From Rodentibacter haemolyticus (lineage in GTDB: Bacteria; Pseudomonadota; Gammaproteobacteria; Enterobacterales; Pasteurellaceae): a DNA stretch of 64,000 nt. This document shows, in pieces, positions 50,657 to 59,582 of this stretch (positions are counted from its first letter, which is position 1; each line of letters opens with the position of its first letter). The stretch lies in assembly GCF_015356115.1 (NCBI RefSeq), contig NZ_CP063056.1, positions 1,240,001-1,304,000 on the forward strand, written 5' to 3'. Both the position numbers and the translations under genes were made by a program. The notes beneath the pieces are model-generated. The model had not been told where the DNA came from and made no database searches. It saw only the letters and a program-made list of their open reading frames with translations.

Positions 50657-51502
50657 ATGATGAAACAAACTATTGCTATTACAGGTGCAACCGGTCAGTT
50701 CGGTGCAATCGCATTAGATTTCTTAAAATCAAAAAATGCCAATGTTATTGCGCTTGTGCGTAATCCTGCAAAAATTTTAGATACAGAAGCGCGTGCATTT
50801 GACTATTCAAAAAAAGAAGGTCAAGTGGAAGCATTACAGGGGGTAGATACCTTGATTTTAGTTTCAAGTAGTGAGGTGGGGCAACGTACTCAACAGCATA
50901 CCAATGTGATTGAATCTGCCAAAAAAGCCGGTGTAAAACATATCATTTATACAAGTTTATTAGGTGCGGATCAGGTCAACACAATAAAATCATTAGCCGA
51001 TGAACACCTAGAAACGGAATCCGTACTCAAGGATTCAGGTATAACCTATACGATTTTACGTAACGGATGGTACACTGAAAACTATACCGCCTCAATTCCC
51101 GCTGCAATTGCAAACAACGCATTCTATGGTTCGGCAAAAGAGGGAAAAATTTCCTCGGCATTACGTGCGGAATTAGCTGAAGCAGCGGTGAATGTAGCAT
51201 TGGGTGAGGGTCATGAAAACCAAACCTATGAGCTTGCAGGTTCAAGTAGTTATACCCTTGCCGAACTCGCTGCTGAAATAAGTAAACAAACAGGAAAAGA
51301 AATTCCTTATATTGATCTTCCAACTACGGATTACGCTAAAGCATTAGTACAAGCCGGTTTACCGGAAGAATTAGCTAAATTTTTAGCCGAATGTGATGCT
51401 AATGCCGCAAATGGTGCATTATTCTCGGAAGATAAAACTTTAGAAAAATTACTGGGTCGCCCAACTGCGGGATTAGGTGTGGCGATAAAACAGGCTTTAT
51501 AA
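50657..51502 (+). CDS. qorB: NAD(P)H:quinone oxidoreductase 2 QorB-like
   Basis: NmrA-like Rossmann protein of 281 residues. It resembles E. coli QorB along its length: GATGQFG (N-terminal nucleotide-binding), SSSEVGQR, YTSLL and LRNGWYTENY. Predicted NADPH-dependent quinone reductase. AAGAGG precedes the ATG pair at 50657 and 50660. Confidence 0.9.
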   Translation: MMKQTIAITGATGQFGAIALDFLKSKNANVIALVRNPAKILDTEARAFDYSKKEGQVEALQGVDTLILVSSSEVGQRTQQHTNVIESAKKAGVKHIIYTSLLGADQVNTIKSLADEHLETESVLKDSGITYTILRNGWYTENYTASIPAAIANNAFYGSAKEGKISSALRAELAEAAVNVALGEGHENQTYELAGSSSYTLAELAAEISKQTGKEIPYIDLPTTDYAKALVQAGLPEELAKFLAECDANAANGALFSEDKTLEKLLGRPTAGLGVAIKQAL

Positions 51503-51512
51503 TGAGAACAAA

Positions 51513-51775
51513 AAGTGCGGTCATAAAATCTCTAGATTTTGAACCTTAGCTTACCAACAGTGCCGTAAGGAATAACAATCGCTTAAAGCGATCATGTAAA
51601 AATTCGATATTGTGTATCGTTGCAAAAAAGCTGTTTTTTAATTCAAATGTAGGGGGGAGTTAGGGGTTCCATAAAGCACCAAACTTGAGTTTAACGGTGC
51701 GTTGAGCCTTTGGCTAACACACCCTACTCTGTTTTGTGCAACTGATACACAATACCGTAAAAATTGACCGCACTT
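51513..51775. repeat. USS-bracketed palindromic repeat, copy C
   Basis: An uptake sequence at 51513-51521 and an inverted one at 51767-51775 enclose a unit whose ends are inverted copies (GATATTGTGTATCGTTGCA at 51606; TGCAACTGATACACAATAC ending 51755) around a palindrome GGTGCGTTGAGCC / GGCTAACACACC (51696-51723). It fills the gap between qorB and mnmG. Confidence 0.75.
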
Positions 51776-51796
51776 TTTTCCTAAGCTAACAAAAAT

Positions 51797-53686
51797 TTAT
51801 TCCCCACGTTTTAACATTCCTTGTTTTTTTAAATTTACTAAAATAATGGAAATTGCTGCCGGTGTAATACCGGAAATACGGCTTGCTTGCCCGATAGATA
51901 CAGGGCGATGTTGTTCCAACTTCGCACGCACTTCATTTGATAATCCGGAAACTTTTGAATAATCAAAGTGCGGTGGAATCACCGTATTTTCATGGCGTTT
52001 TTGTTTTTCGATTTCTTCTTGTTGATGTTCAATATAGCCTTGATACTTAATCGCAATTTCTACTTGTTCTACGGCTTCTTTATCTTCCATTGCCGGCTGA
52101 TAAGGCGTAAGTGAAGTTAAAATCTCGTAATTCATTTCCGGACGACGCAATAAATCTTCTCCGTTCGCTTCACGAACCAACGGACTACTCAAAACATTAT
52201 TAGCCTCTTCCAAATATTCTGAATGCGGATGTAACCAGATGCTGCGTAAACGTTGGCGTTCAAGTTCAATATTTTCCATTTTTTGATTAAAACGTGCCCA
52301 ACGCGTCTCATCAATTAATCCTAAATCATGCGCGATCGGCGTTAAGCGAATATCGGCATTATCTTCACGTAGCAATAAACGGTATTCTGCACGAGAGGTA
52401 AATACACGGTAAGGCTCTTTTGTACCTAATGTACAGAGATCATCAACAAGTACGCCGATATAGGCCTGATCACGACGTGGAAACCAAGCTTCTTTTTCCT
52501 GTACATAAAGTCCGGCATTAATTCCGGCAAGTAAACCTTGTGCCGCCGCTTCTTCATAGCCTGTTGTTCCGTTGATTTGACCGGCAAAGAATAAACCCGA
52601 TATGGATTTGGTTTCTAAAGTAGGTTTTAGATCACGCGGATCGAAATAATCGTATTCAATCGCATAACCCGGTTTGACGATCCTTGCATTTTCCAATCCT
52701 TTCATTGAATTGACGATCTTCATTTGCACATCAAACGGCAGACTGGTAGAAATGCCGTTCGGATAAACTTCATTACTGGTTAAGCCTTCCGGTTCAAGAT
52801 AAATTTGGTGGGAATTACGATCGGCAAAACGCATCACTTTATCTTCAATAGACGGACAATAACGTGGTCCAATTCCTTCAATCACACCGGTATACATAGG
52901 GCTGCGATCTAAATTATTGCGGATCACTTCGTGAGTTTGCTCATTAGTATGCGTGATATAACAAGAAATTTGTTGCGGATGCTCGGAAACCGATCCCATA
53001 AAAGAAAATACCGGTAATACGGCGTCACCATGCTGTTTTACCAATATATCGAAATTAATCGTACGTGCATCAATACGTGGCGGTGTACCGGTTTTTAGAC
53101 GATCTACACGTAATCCGAGCTCCCTTAATCGATGAGAAAGGCTTACTGAAGCAGGATCTCCCGCACGACCACCCTCGTAATTTTCTAAGCCTATGTGGAT
53201 CTTACCGGCTAAAAACGTGCCTGCCGTTAAAATGACGGATTTTGCACGAAATGTCAGCCCCATTTTAGTGGAAATACCGGTTACACGATCTTGCTCGATC
53301 AAAATATCCGTGGCTTCTTGTTGGAAAATATCAAGGTTAGGTTGATTCTCAAGGGCTGTGTGTACAGCCTGGCGGTATAACACACGATCCGCCTGTGCCC
53401 TTGTTGCTCGTACAGCAGGCCCTTTACTGCTATTTAATGTGCGAAATTGGATCCCGGCTTTATCCGCAGCATGGGCCATTAAACCACCCATGGCATCTAC
53501 TTCTTTTACTAAATGGCCTTTACCGATTCCACCAATCGCCGGATTACAAGACATTTGTCCTAAAGTATCAACATTATGTGTTAATAAAAGGGTTTTTAAT
53601 CCCATACGTGCCGGTGCAAGTGCGGCTTCTGTGCCGGCATGTCCGCCACCGATAACAATCACATCGTAAGTTTCTGTATAAAACAT
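51797..53686 (-). CDS. mnmG: tRNA uridine-5-carboxymethylaminomethyl modification enzyme MnmG (GidA)
   Basis: FAD protein that, with MnmE, modifies U34 of several tRNAs. 629 residues, as in E. coli. N-terminal dinucleotide-binding motif GGGHAGTEAA and the GidA signatures (CNPAIGGIGKGHL, SFDVQ-like) are present. Transcribed away from oriC, the normal position of gidA. Confidence 0.97.
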   Translation of the reverse strand: MFYTETYDVIVIGGGHAGTEAALAPARMGLKTLLLTHNVDTLGQMSCNPAIGGIGKGHLVKEVDAMGGLMAHAADKAGIQFRTLNSSKGPAVRATRAQADRVLYRQAVHTALENQPNLDIFQQEATDILIEQDRVTGISTKMGLTFRAKSVILTAGTFLAGKIHIGLENYEGGRAGDPASVSLSHRLRELGLRVDRLKTGTPPRIDARTINFDILVKQHGDAVLPVFSFMGSVSEHPQQISCYITHTNEQTHEVIRNNLDRSPMYTGVIEGIGPRYCPSIEDKVMRFADRNSHQIYLEPEGLTSNEVYPNGISTSLPFDVQMKIVNSMKGLENARIVKPGYAIEYDYFDPRDLKPTLETKSISGLFFAGQINGTTGYEEAAAQGLLAGINAGLYVQEKEAWFPRRDQAYIGVLVDDLCTLGTKEPYRVFTSRAEYRLLLREDNADIRLTPIAHDLGLIDETRWARFNQKMENIELERQRLRSIWLHPHSEYLEEANNVLSSPLVREANGEDLLRRPEMNYEILTSLTPYQPAMEDKEAVEQVEIAIKYQGYIEHQQEEIEKQKRHENTVIPPHFDYSKVSGLSNEVRAKLEQHRPVSIGQASRISGITPAAISIILVNLKKQGMLKRGE

Positions 53687-53699
53687 TATTTTCTCTATT

Positions 53700-54060
53700 T
53701 ATTCGGATCTAAAAATTAGCGTTATTCTACAAAAATTCGGTTTTGCTTGAAAGTAAGAATTGGGATCGACAGCTAATAGATCTAAGATCTTTTTTTATAT
53801 ATAAAGATCTTATTATTGTTACTATTAGGATCACCAGATCCTGTGAGTAAGATCCTTTTCTTGTTACAAATGAAGAAGTTAGATCTTATCAAAGAATGTT
53901 GATCTGTTAGATCAATGAGGTTTATTTGTTGTGGATAATTTGCATTTTTATCCACAGAACATAAAATTTTCTATTTTACTCAGTGAGAAAATACAGCTTT
54001 TTGACAGGTTTATGTAAAGTTATCCACAGATGACAAAAAACGATGATCGTGAAAATCATC
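53700..54060. other. Chromosomal replication origin oriC
   Basis: Between mnmG and mioC, as in E. coli and H. influenzae. Twelve GATC sites lie in about 350 bp. Perfect DnaA boxes TTATCCACA are at 53948-53956 and 54020-54028, with an inverted one at 53930-53938; TGTGAGTAA at 53842 is a weak R1-like box with two mismatches. The A/T-rich block with repeated AGATCTT at 53779-53830 is the likely unwinding element. Confidence 0.95.
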
Positions 54061-54075
54061 GTTTCTAAACAAAAA

Positions 54076-54516
54076 TCAAGCAAGACTTTGAGTAAATTGA
54101 GGAAGCCATTGTTCACTGTAATTTTCCGGATCTTCTACATTTAGCACGTCAATTTTTAAAGTATCACAAATTTTGACCGCACTTTTTTGTATTAAGATTT
54201 CTTCTATCTGTTTTGCGGCATAACAGAACGTGTCGTAATCAGAATTACCTAAAGCCACGATAGCAAAGCGCAACCGAGCAAGATTGATTTCCGATTTTTC
54301 GATTTTTTCAAAAAGAGACCGTAAGTTATCAGGTATTTCACCCGCACCATGGGTAGAAGTGACGATAAGCCATAACGGCTCATTGATCACTTCATCATAA
54401 TTTGCGCTATGAAAAAGTGCGGTCGAAAATCCTTGTGTTTCTAAAATATTTTCTAAATGTTCCGCAACATATTCGGCAGTCCCTAATGTACTGCCGGAAA
54501 GAATACAAATTTTCAT
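54076..54516 (-). CDS. mioC: Flavodoxin-like protein MioC
   Basis: FMN-binding flavodoxin of 146 residues (E. coli 147) with the FMN loop SGSTLGTAE near residues 6-14. In E. coli it supports biotin synthase in vitro and its transcription runs into oriC. The orientation here is the same. Confidence 0.94.
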   Translation of the reverse strand: MKICILSGSTLGTAEYVAEHLENILETQGFSTALFHSANYDEVINEPLWLIVTSTHGAGEIPDNLRSLFEKIEKSEINLARLRFAIVALGNSDYDTFCYAAKQIEEILIQKSAVKICDTLKIDVLNVEDPENYSEQWLPQFTQSLA

Positions 54517-54532
54517 AAATAATCCCTAAAGA

Positions 54533-54559
54533 AAAAGGCTTAGATTTTCTAAGCCTTTT
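54533..54559 (-). terminator. Terminator after zapB
   Basis: AAAAGGCTTAGA and its exact complement around TTT, with Ts at the end on the minus strand, between zapB and mioC. Confidence 0.9.
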
Positions 54560-54566
54560 AGTGTGA

Positions 54567-54785
54567 TTAAACGTTGTCGAATTTACCAAGTAATGAACGA
54601 ATGTGTTCTTGCCAGTTACGGTGCTCATTTTTTAATTGCTCGTTTTCATTTTGTAATGATTCAACGGTTTGCTGAGCTTGGCTATTTTGTTCTTTTAATT
54701 CTTCCACTTCAAGTTGAAGTAATTGAATGGTTTCTACCGCTTGTTTAATTTTATCTTCAAGCTGGTTTAAAATTTCTAATGACAT
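54567..54785 (-). CDS. zapB: Cell division protein ZapB
   Basis: Coiled-coil Z-ring organiser of 72 residues that is nearly all predicted helix with heptad repeats (E. coli 79-81 residues). Begins MSLEILNQLEDKIKQAVETI, matching the family. GGAAAT precedes the ATG. Confidence 0.92.
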   Translation of the reverse strand: MSLEILNQLEDKIKQAVETIQLLQLEVEELKEQNSQAQQTVESLQNENEQLKNEHRNWQEHIRSLLGKFDNV

Positions 54786-54870
54786 AGTGATTTCCTTTTA
54801 AAATAACGTCCGAAATGATCTTATTGTACCCACTTCATTTTTCTTTTTAAAGCCTTCCTTAAAAATTTAT

Positions 54871-54888
54871 TATGCAAACGTTTGCATA
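54871..54888 (+). promoter_or_regulatory. PurR-type operator in the glpX promoter
   Basis: A perfect palindrome with core ATGCAAACGTTTGCAT (54872-54887) that fits the PurR box consensus. It lies just before a -10-like TAGAAT (54893-54898), so a bound repressor would cover the promoter spacer. The LacI-family protein that binds it is inferred. Confidence 0.75.
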
Positions 54889-54935
54889 GTGTTAGAATAG
54901 CGCAATTTTTGCTTGGAACGAAATGGAGATGAAGA

Positions 54936-55949
54936 ATGAATCGTGCATTGGCTATTGAATTTTCCCGTGTAACGGAAGCTGCGGCATTGGCGGCACATAC
55001 TTGGCTTGGGCGGGGTAATAAAAATGCAGCGGATGAAGCGGCGGTAAAAGCAATGCGATATATGCTGAATTTGATCCATATGGATGGTGAAATCGTCATT
55101 GGCGAAGGTGAAATTGATAAAGCACCGATGCTTTATATCGGCGAAAAAGTCGGTTCGGGTAATGGTGAGCTTGTTTCGATTGCCGTTGATCCTATTGATG
55201 GCACGCGTATGACCGCAATGGGACAATCCAATGCGATTTCCGTTTTAGCCGCAGGAGGTAAACGCACCTTCTTAAAAGCACCGGATATGTACATGGAAAA
55301 AATTGTCGTAGGGCCTGAGGTGAAAGGCATGATAGATCTGAATTTACCTATCGAACAGAACCTTCGCCGAACCGCTTCCCGTTTGGGTAAATCTTTATCT
55401 GATTTAACCGTTATGGTGTTGGCAAAACCTCGTCACGAGGTCGTTATTCAGCAAATGCATAATTTAGGGATCCGTGTTATGGCGATCCCCGATGGTGATG
55501 TTGCCGCTTCCGTATTATGTTGCTTGCCTGATGCCGAAGTGGATATGGTATATGGCATTGGCGGCGCACCGGAAGGCGTGGCTGCGGCTGCGGCAGTACG
55601 GGCGTTAGGCGGTGATATGCAAGCGCGCTTGATTCCGCATAATGAAGTAAAAGGCAATACGGAAGAAAATCAAAAAATTGCCGCAGAGGAAATCCGGCGT
55701 TGTGAAGAATTAGGTGTAAAAGTTAATGAAGTATTGAAGCTGGAAGATTTGGTTCGAGATGATAATTTGGTTTTTGCCGCCACAGGTATTACGCACGGTG
55801 AATTGTTAAAAGGCATTTCACGTAAAGGAATGCTTGCGACTACAGAAACCATTCTGATTCGAGGGAAATCGCGAACTATTCGTAAAATTCAATCGATTCA
55901 CTATTTGGATCGAAAAGATACTGAGATTTATAAAATATTGAATAACTAA
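54936..55949 (+). CDS. glpX: Fructose-1,6-bisphosphatase class II
   Basis: Gluconeogenic phosphatase. 337 residues (E. coli GlpX 336), with VDPIDGTRM near residues 86-94 and GEGEIDKAPMLYIGE near 55-69, the metal and substrate-binding segments. Here it stands alone, not in a glpFKX operon, and behind a PurR-type operator. GGAGATGA precedes the ATG. Confidence 0.95.
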   Translation: MNRALAIEFSRVTEAAALAAHTWLGRGNKNAADEAAVKAMRYMLNLIHMDGEIVIGEGEIDKAPMLYIGEKVGSGNGELVSIAVDPIDGTRMTAMGQSNAISVLAAGGKRTFLKAPDMYMEKIVVGPEVKGMIDLNLPIEQNLRRTASRLGKSLSDLTVMVLAKPRHEVVIQQMHNLGIRVMAIPDGDVAASVLCCLPDAEVDMVYGIGGAPEGVAAAAAVRALGGDMQARLIPHNEVKGNTEENQKIAAEEIRRCEELGVKVNEVLKLEDLVRDDNLVFAATGITHGELLKGISRKGMLATTETILIRGKSRTIRKIQSIHYLDRKDTEIYKILNN

Positions 55950-56002
55950 TTTCCCCTTCCTAAAAATCTCATTTTGGTGTTTTACCTTTGAGGATTTTCC
56001 TA

Positions 56003-56201
56003 AAGTGCGGTCGAAATTCAGCAGGAATTTTCGGTATTATGTATTAATCGCACAAATTCAATCTTTATCGGGGACAGGGTGCGTTAAGCTTTGCGTAACG
56101 CACCATTAAATCTTGTTACTTGGTGCGTTACGGCTTTGCCTAACGCACCCTACGATGATTTGTGCAAGTGCTACATAATACTGGGAATTTTAACCGCACT
56201 T
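56003..56201. repeat. USS-bracketed palindromic repeat, copy A
   Basis: Uptake sequences at 56003-56011 and, inverted, 56193-56201 enclose inverted ends (GGTATTATGTATTA at 56033; GCTACATAATAC ending 56181). Between them are two tandem palindromes of the GGTGCGTTA...TAACGCACC type (56078-56104 and 56122-56149). It occupies most of the 332-bp glpX-gyrB gap. Confidence 0.8.
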
Positions 56202-56240
56202 ACTTTCTTCAAACCTTTCGCCAATGCTCCTATTTTTTGC

Positions 56241-56246
56241 TATAAT
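56241..56246 (+). promoter_or_regulatory. gyrB promoter -10 element
   Basis: TATAAT preceded by TTTTTTGC, 35 bp before the gyrB ATG; the -35 (TTCGCC near 56217) is poor. Supercoiling-sensitive gyr promoters often look like this, but that is inference. Confidence 0.5.
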
Positions 56247-56281
56247 CTCGCACAATTTTCACTTACAAACAGAGATAAATT

Positions 56282-58705
56282 ATGTCAGAAACAACCGTGA
56301 CCGATAACTATGGCGCATCCAGTATTAAAGTATTGAAAGGACTTGATGCCGTACGTAAACGCCCGGGTATGTATATTGGTGATACTGATGACGGCACCGG
56401 CTTACACCATATGGTGTTTGAGGTGGTGGATAATGCCATTGATGAAGCTTTAGCAGGTCATTGCTCCGATATTATCGTAACGATTCACGATGATAATTCC
56501 GTATCGGTACAAGATGACGGTCGCGGTATTCCTGTAGATATTCATCCGGAAGAAGGTGTTTCCGCCGCAGAAGTGATTATGACCGTTCTTCACGCAGGCG
56601 GTAAATTTGACGACAATTCTTATAAAGTATCCGGTGGTCTGCACGGTGTGGGGGTATCTGTCGTCAATGCCCTTTCCGATAAATTACAACTTACTATTCG
56701 CCGTCAAGGTCATGTGCACGAGCAGTTTTATCATTTGGGTGAGCCTCAATCTCCATTAACGATTATTGGTGATACGGAAATGACCGGTACGACAGTGCGT
56801 TTTTGGCCAAGTACGGAAATTTTTGCAATCACTACATTTGATTATAAAATTTTAGCAAAACGTTTGCGTGAACTTTCATTTTTAAATTCCGGCGTATCTA
56901 TCCGTTTGGTGGACAAGCGTGATGGCACGGAGGATCACTTTCATTACGAAGGCGGGATACAGGCTTTCGTTGAATATTTGAATAAAAATAAAAATCCGAT
57001 TCATTCTAAACCTTTTTATTTCGCCGCTGAGAAAGATGGGATAGGAGTAGAAGTTGCATTGCAATGGAATGATGGGGTAAATGAAAACGTGTATTGCTTC
57101 ACCAATAATATTCCGCAACGTGACGGCGGTACGCACTTAGCCGGTTTTCGTGGTGCATTGACCCGTAGCTTAAATAGCTATATGGAAAATGAAGGGCTGC
57201 TAAAGAAAGAAAAAGTCGCCACTTCAGGTGATGATGCCCGGGAAGGCTTGGTCGCGATTATTTCCGTGAAAGTGCCGGATCCTAAATTTTCATCGCAAAC
57301 GAAAGACAAGTTAGTTTCTTCCGAAGTAAAAAGTGCGGTGGAATCTGCAATGAATGAGAAAATGCAGGAATATTTATTGGAAAACCCTGCCGATGCAAAA
57401 ATCATTGTAAACCAAATAATTATGGCGGCCCGCGCCCGTGAAGCGGCTCGTAAAGCGCGTGAGATGACTCGCCGTAAAGGGGCATTGGATATTGCCGGAT
57501 TGCCGGGTAAACTTGCCGACTGTCAAGAAAAAGATCCTGCTCTCTCGGAGCTTTACTTGGTGGAGGGGGATTCTGCAGGTGGCTCTGCCAAAGTAGGTCG
57601 TGATCGTAAAACCCAAGCGATTCTTCCGCTAAAAGGAAAAATTCTAAATGTTGAAAAAGCCCGTTTCGATAAAATGTTATCTTCGCAAGAAGTCGGAACG
57701 CTTATTACCGCACTGGGTTGTGGTATCGGACGTGATGAATATAATCCGGATAAATTGCGTTATCACCATATCATCATTATGACGGATGCGGATGTTGATG
57801 GATCACATATTCGCACGCTTTTACTCACTTTCTTCTATCGTCAAATGCCTGAACTTATTGAGCGCGGTTATGTGTATATCGCCCAGCCGCCGCTTTATAA
57901 AGTGAAAAAAGGCAAACAAGAGCGTTATATCAAAGATGCGGATGAAATGGAGCAATACGAATTAACCCTCGCTTTAGATGGTGCTGCGTTATATGTGAGT
58001 GAAAATGCGCCGGCAATGAATGCTCTTGTGTTTGAAAAATTAATGGCGGAATACAATGCGGTACAAAAACTGATTGATCGTTTAAGCCGTTATTATCCAA
58101 CGCCATTGTTACAAGGTTTGATTTATCAATCACCGCTTTCAATTGAGATGATGAAATCAGAAAGTGCGGTTGAAAATTGGGGTAAATCTTTCGTTCAACA
58201 ACTTGAAGAAAAAGAAACGGAAGCACATCAATATTCCGTACGTACCCAATTTAATGCTGAACGTCAAGTGTATGAAGCGGTCATTACCGTACGCAAACAT
58301 GGTATTGATAGCGATTATTTCATCAACTTTGATTTCGTCAATGGTAATGAATATACAAAAATTATTTCTCTCAACAATCAATTAAACGGCTTGTTGGAAG
58401 AGGGAGCATATGTTTCCCGTGGGGAAAAGGTGCAGCCGGTTCGTACCTTTGAACAGGTGGTGGAATGGTTGGTGAAAGAATCTCGCAAGGGGTTAGAAGT
58501 TCAACGCTACAAAGGATTGGGTGAAATGAATGCGGATCAGCTTTGGGAAACCACAATGGATCCGAATGTGCGCCGAATGTTGAAAGTCTCAATTAAAGAT
58601 GCGGTGGCGGCAGATCAGCTTTTCACCACCTTGATGGGAGATGAAGTTGAACCGCGCCGAGAGTTTATTGAGCTTAACGCATTAAGAGCGAATTTAGATA
58701 TTTAA
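56282..58705 (+). CDS. gyrB: DNA gyrase subunit B
   Basis: ATPase subunit of gyrase. 807 residues (E. coli 804): GHKL ATPase domain with DDGRGIPV near 78-85 and GGLHGVGVS, TOPRIM domain with EGDSAGGSAK near 428-437 and DADVDGSHIR, and the C-terminal region. Position next to oriC is usual in this group. An uptake sequence lies near 57331. Confidence 0.98.
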   Translation: MSETTVTDNYGASSIKVLKGLDAVRKRPGMYIGDTDDGTGLHHMVFEVVDNAIDEALAGHCSDIIVTIHDDNSVSVQDDGRGIPVDIHPEEGVSAAEVIMTVLHAGGKFDDNSYKVSGGLHGVGVSVVNALSDKLQLTIRRQGHVHEQFYHLGEPQSPLTIIGDTEMTGTTVRFWPSTEIFAITTFDYKILAKRLRELSFLNSGVSIRLVDKRDGTEDHFHYEGGIQAFVEYLNKNKNPIHSKPFYFAAEKDGIGVEVALQWNDGVNENVYCFTNNIPQRDGGTHLAGFRGALTRSLNSYMENEGLLKKEKVATSGDDAREGLVAIISVKVPDPKFSSQTKDKLVSSEVKSAVESAMNEKMQEYLLENPADAKIIVNQIIMAARAREAARKAREMTRRKGALDIAGLPGKLADCQEKDPALSELYLVEGDSAGGSAKVGRDRKTQAILPLKGKILNVEKARFDKMLSSQEVGTLITALGCGIGRDEYNPDKLRYHHIIIMTDADVDGSHIRTLLLTFFYRQMPELIERGYVYIAQPPLYKVKKGKQERYIKDADEMEQYELTLALDGAALYVSENAPAMNALVFEKLMAEYNAVQKLIDRLSRYYPTPLLQGLIYQSPLSIEMMKSESAVENWGKSFVQQLEEKETEAHQYSVRTQFNAERQVYEAVITVRKHGIDSDYFINFDFVNGNEYTKIISLNNQLNGLLEEGAYVSRGEKVQPVRTFEQVVEWLVKESRKGLEVQRYKGLGEMNADQLWETTMDPNVRRMLKVSIKDAVAADQLFTTLMGDEVEPRREFIELNALRANLDI

Positions 58706-58721
58706 TCTAAAAAAACAGAAT

Positions 58722-58756
58722 AAAAAACCGCACTTTGAAATGATGTGCGGTTTTTT
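58722..58756 (+). terminator. Terminator after gyrB
   Basis: AAAAAACCGCAC pairs with GTGCGGTTTTTT over an 11-base loop; the left arm is part of an uptake sequence. Located 17 bp after the gyrB stop. Confidence 0.9.
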
Positions 58757-58762
58757 GTAACA

Positions 58763-58912
58763 AAGTGCGGCTAAATTTGGCATTATGTTGCAGTCGTACA
58801 AGAGAATTTTATATCTAATATTTATCGAGGGTAGAGTGCGTTAAGTTTTGCGTAACGCACCTTACAATGATTTGTGAACTGATACATAATACTGATAAAA
58901 TCGACCGCACTT
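58763..58912. repeat. USS-bracketed palindromic repeat, copy B
   Basis: A one-off uptake sequence (AAGTGCGGC, 58763-58771) and a full inverted one (58904-58912) enclose inverted ends (GGCATTATGTTGCAGTCGT at 58779; ACTGATACATAATAC ending 58892) and one palindrome AGTGCGTTA...TAACGCACC (58835-58861). It fills the gyrB-pyrR gap after the terminator. Confidence 0.78.
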
Positions 58913-58955
58913 TTGTGATATTTTACCGATATTTCATTGTTAAATTGGATCTATT

Positions 58956-59495
58956 ATGGAAAAGATTATTATTGATGAAAATCAGTTTCAACGGACTATT
59001 TCCCGTATTTCTCATGAAATTATTGAAAAACATCCGCGTTTGGATAATGTCGTTATTGTCGGAATTAAGCGTCGTGGTGCGGAAATTGCCGAGTTAATTA
59101 AGCGTAGAATTGTCGATTTGGCTCAAATTGAGATTCCTTCAATGGCGTTAGACATTACATTTTATCGCGATGATTTGCAGCATACTGAATCTGAAAATCC
59201 AATGCCGGTTTATAGCGGTACATCGCAGTATCTTAATGTGAAAGATAAAGAAGTTATTTTAATTGATGACGTGTTGTTTACGGGAAGAACGATTCGTGCC
59301 GCGATGGACGCACTTACTGATTTTGGTCGTGCGGCAAAGATCGAGTTAGTGATTTTTGTCGATCGTGGCCACCGTGAATTACCTATTCGGGCGGATTACG
59401 TAGGAAAAAACGTACCGACCAGCCGTGAAGAAAAAGTGCAGGTTCGCACTCAAAAATATGACGGTTGTTATGAAGTCGCATTGCTATCGAAATAG
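58956..59495 (+). CDS. pyrR: PyrR: pyrimidine regulator / uracil phosphoribosyltransferase
   Basis: 179-residue type I phosphoribosyltransferase with the PRPP loop LIDDVLFTGRTIRAA near 98-112 and the PyrR segments DITFYRDDL and VDRGHRELPIRADYVGKN. In Bacilli PyrR binds pyr mRNA; in gamma-proteobacteria such as Haemophilus it may act mainly as an enzyme. It is not hypoxanthine phosphoribosyltransferase: the RGHRELPIRADYVGKNVPT stretch is PyrR-specific. Confidence 0.93.
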   Translation: MEKIIIDENQFQRTISRISHEIIEKHPRLDNVVIVGIKRRGAEIAELIKRRIVDLAQIEIPSMALDITFYRDDLQHTESENPMPVYSGTSQYLNVKDKEVILIDDVLFTGRTIRAAMDALTDFGRAAKIELVIFVDRGHRELPIRADYVGKNVPTSREEKVQVRTQKYDGCYEVALLSK

Positions 59496-59582
59496 TTATC
59501 AAAATAATTCTAAGCTATTGTGAACCTTATCTAAAATTGATACTCTAACAAGGGTTATCAGCTTATTTGAAGATAAATAATT

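Noticed and set aside
58956..59495. Annotation as hypoxanthine phosphoribosyltransferase
   Set aside because: Sequence segments such as DITFYRDDL and RGHRELPIRADYVGKN are those of PyrR.
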